Shown here one piece after another: positions 14,165-14,994 of a DNA stretch of 14,994 nucleotides; position 1 is the stretch's first letter; the number at the start of each line of letters is the position of its first letter. This DNA is from Christensenellaceae bacterium. GTDB taxonomy: Bacteria > Bacillota > Clostridia > Christensenellales > Aristaeellaceae. The DNA is taken from assembly GCA_020025205.1 (NCBI GenBank), contig JAHHSO010000032.1, positions 1 through 14,994 of the forward strand. The letters are read 5' to 3'. A program made the translations under genes and the position numbers. The notes under the pieces are model-generated. The model was not told the origin of the DNA. It was given only the letters and a program-made list of their open reading frames with translations, and did no database searches.

Positions 14165-14190
14165 AAAAAACCGCCTTACTCGGCAGTTTC
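14165..14190 (-). terminator. Intrinsic terminator overlapping the end of virD4
   Basis: On the minus strand, AACTGCC pairs with GGCGGTT (one G-U pair), the stem is extendable by an A-T pair, and T follows at 14170-14165. The loop GAGTAA contains the virD4 stop codon, so the hairpin is partly coding. The T-tract ends 4 bases before the ribosome site of the 60-aa gene. Confidence 0.78.
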
Positions 14191-14994
14191 TTCAATATCC
14201 ATTTCGTACACTTCGCTGGTGTCATGAAGCGTAACTTTTGCATGACACGCAAGAAATTTCCCAATATCAAACTTATATTTGGGGTTTGCTTCCGCCAGAT
14301 ACTTGTAATTGGGATGCTTCTTGATGTCATACTTGTCTGAAAAGAACGAACGCACACCACGCAGCTGCAAGATGCACTTGCTGCCGTCCATGACAGCAAG
14401 CTCATCCGGAGTCATCAGATCTTTACCCAACTTCTGGTAATTCACACCATAGGTAGACGAAGAGCCTCTAGAATCACTGGTATTGAAGGTGTCAATCGTT
14501 TCCTTACCCAGCATTTCAGACAGCTCCTTGAGCGTCCCCCGCTCTTTGCCGCCAAGAAACACCATGCTGTCGCAATTGCCGACAATGGTATCTGCACTGT
14601 CCTTGTACAGTGCTTTTAATTGACTGAGCGTCTGCAAAACCAGACAGGCAGAAATCTCTCTGCTTCGGATGGTCGCCATGAGCTTTTCCAGATTCGGAAT
14701 CTGTCCAATGTTCGCACACTCGTCGATCAGACACCGCACATGCACTGGCAGTCTGCCGCCATATACATCGTCCGCCTTCTCACACAGGCCATTGAAAAGC
14801 TGCGTATAGATCATTGAAATCAGGAAATTGAATGTCGAATCCGTATCGGACATGATAAGGAAAAGTGCTGTCTTTTCGTCGCCCAGCGTATCCAGCTCCA
14901 ATTCGTCATACGCCATGATTTCACGGAGTTCCTGAATATCAAATGGTGCCAGTCGTGCGCCGCAGGAAATCAGAATGCTCTTCGCGGTTTTGCC
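14176..14994 (-). CDS. virD4: VirD4/TraG-type coupling protein (C-terminal part, 5' end outside the window)
   Basis: The window holds the last 272 residues; the frame is open to the window edge. The region contains the Walker B segment C-L-I-D-E-C-A-N-I-G-Q-I-P-N, where most relatives have D-E-F-A-N. It also has the conserved T-I-R-S-R-E-I-S and F-L-G-G-K-E blocks of VirD4 ATPases. Coupling proteins bind the relaxase-DNA complex and feed it into the secretion channel. Walker A and the N-terminal membrane anchor lie outside the window. It is the first visible gene of the transfer cluster and is followed by a terminator overlapping its stop codon. The family call is secure; completeness cannot be judged. 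Confidence 0.93.
   Translation of the reverse strand, partial: GKTAKSILISCGARLAPFDIQELREIMAYDELELDTLGDEKTALFLIMSDTDSTFNFLISMIYTQLFNGLCEKADDVYGGRLPVHVRCLIDECANIGQIPNLEKLMATIRSREISACLVLQTLSQLKALYKDSADTIVGNCDSMVFLGGKERGTLKELSEMLGKETIDTFNTSDSRGSSSTYGVNYQKLGKDLMTPDELAVMDGSKCILQLRGVRSFFSDKYDIKKHPNYKYLAEANPKYKFDIGKFLACHAKVTLHDTSEVYEMDIEETAE

Noticed and set aside
13965..14405. A 146-codon version of the 60-aa gene starting at 14405
   Set aside because: Its first 86 codons lie in another frame over the conserved C-terminus of VirD4 and lack a ribosome site; the ATG at 14147 has a good one.

Overview
The window is part of an integrative and conjugative element (ICE) of a Gram-positive gut-type bacterium, most likely a clostridial or related Bacillota (Firmicutes) host. 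The gene order resembles the conjugation module of the Tn1549 / C. difficile CTn family: VirD4 coupling protein, Maff2-type small membrane protein, VirB6/TrbL-like channel protein, PrgI, VirB4 ATPase, NlpC/P60 wall hydrolase, DUF4315, DUF4366, then a giant methyltransferase-helicase protein. Strong AGGAGG ribosome sites, TTG/GTG starts and compact overlapping genes fit this assignment. I assigned families by recognising motifs and gene order; no database search was run. All supported genes lie on the minus strand, so transcription runs from high to low coordinates. No relaxase, integrase, oriT, tRNA, rRNA or CRISPR array is visible.

Transfer machinery (14994 down to 6325): a 5'-truncated VirD4, a 60-aa unknown protein, Maff2, VirB6-like, PrgI, VirB4, a 47-aa small membrane protein that overlaps both neighbours, an NlpC/P60 peptidase, DUF4315, a secreted and membrane-anchored DUF4366 protein with a Thr/Glu/Pro hexapeptide repeat, and a 68-aa protein. 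From virB4 to the 68-aa gene the reading frames overlap continuously, which suggests translational coupling. Together these genes would form a type IV secretion channel through membrane and wall, two ATPases to power it, and a surface protein.

Inserted cargo (6280 down to 5530): a MntA/HepT (nucleotidyltransferase/HEPN) type VII toxin-antitoxin pair with its own sigma-A-like promoter and a terminator behind it.

Giant helicase gene (5476 down to the window edge): an 1817-codon frame with an ArdC-like N-terminus, an adenine methyltransferase domain and an SNF2-type helicase domain. It breaks off a few codons after the DEAH box. The break is not a simple frameshift. The sequence from position 42 downward begins GTGCG, the 5' end of bacterial group II introns, and it cuts a codon whose first base, C, fits the Leu expected there. 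The gene is therefore probably split by a group II intron whose body lies outside the window.

A second notable theme is the placement of intrinsic terminators. At three gene junctions (virD4/60-aa, 60-aa/maff2, hepT/helicase) the T-tract ends only a few bases before the next gene's ribosome site, leaving no room for a promoter. The downstream genes would then depend on read-through or antitermination.
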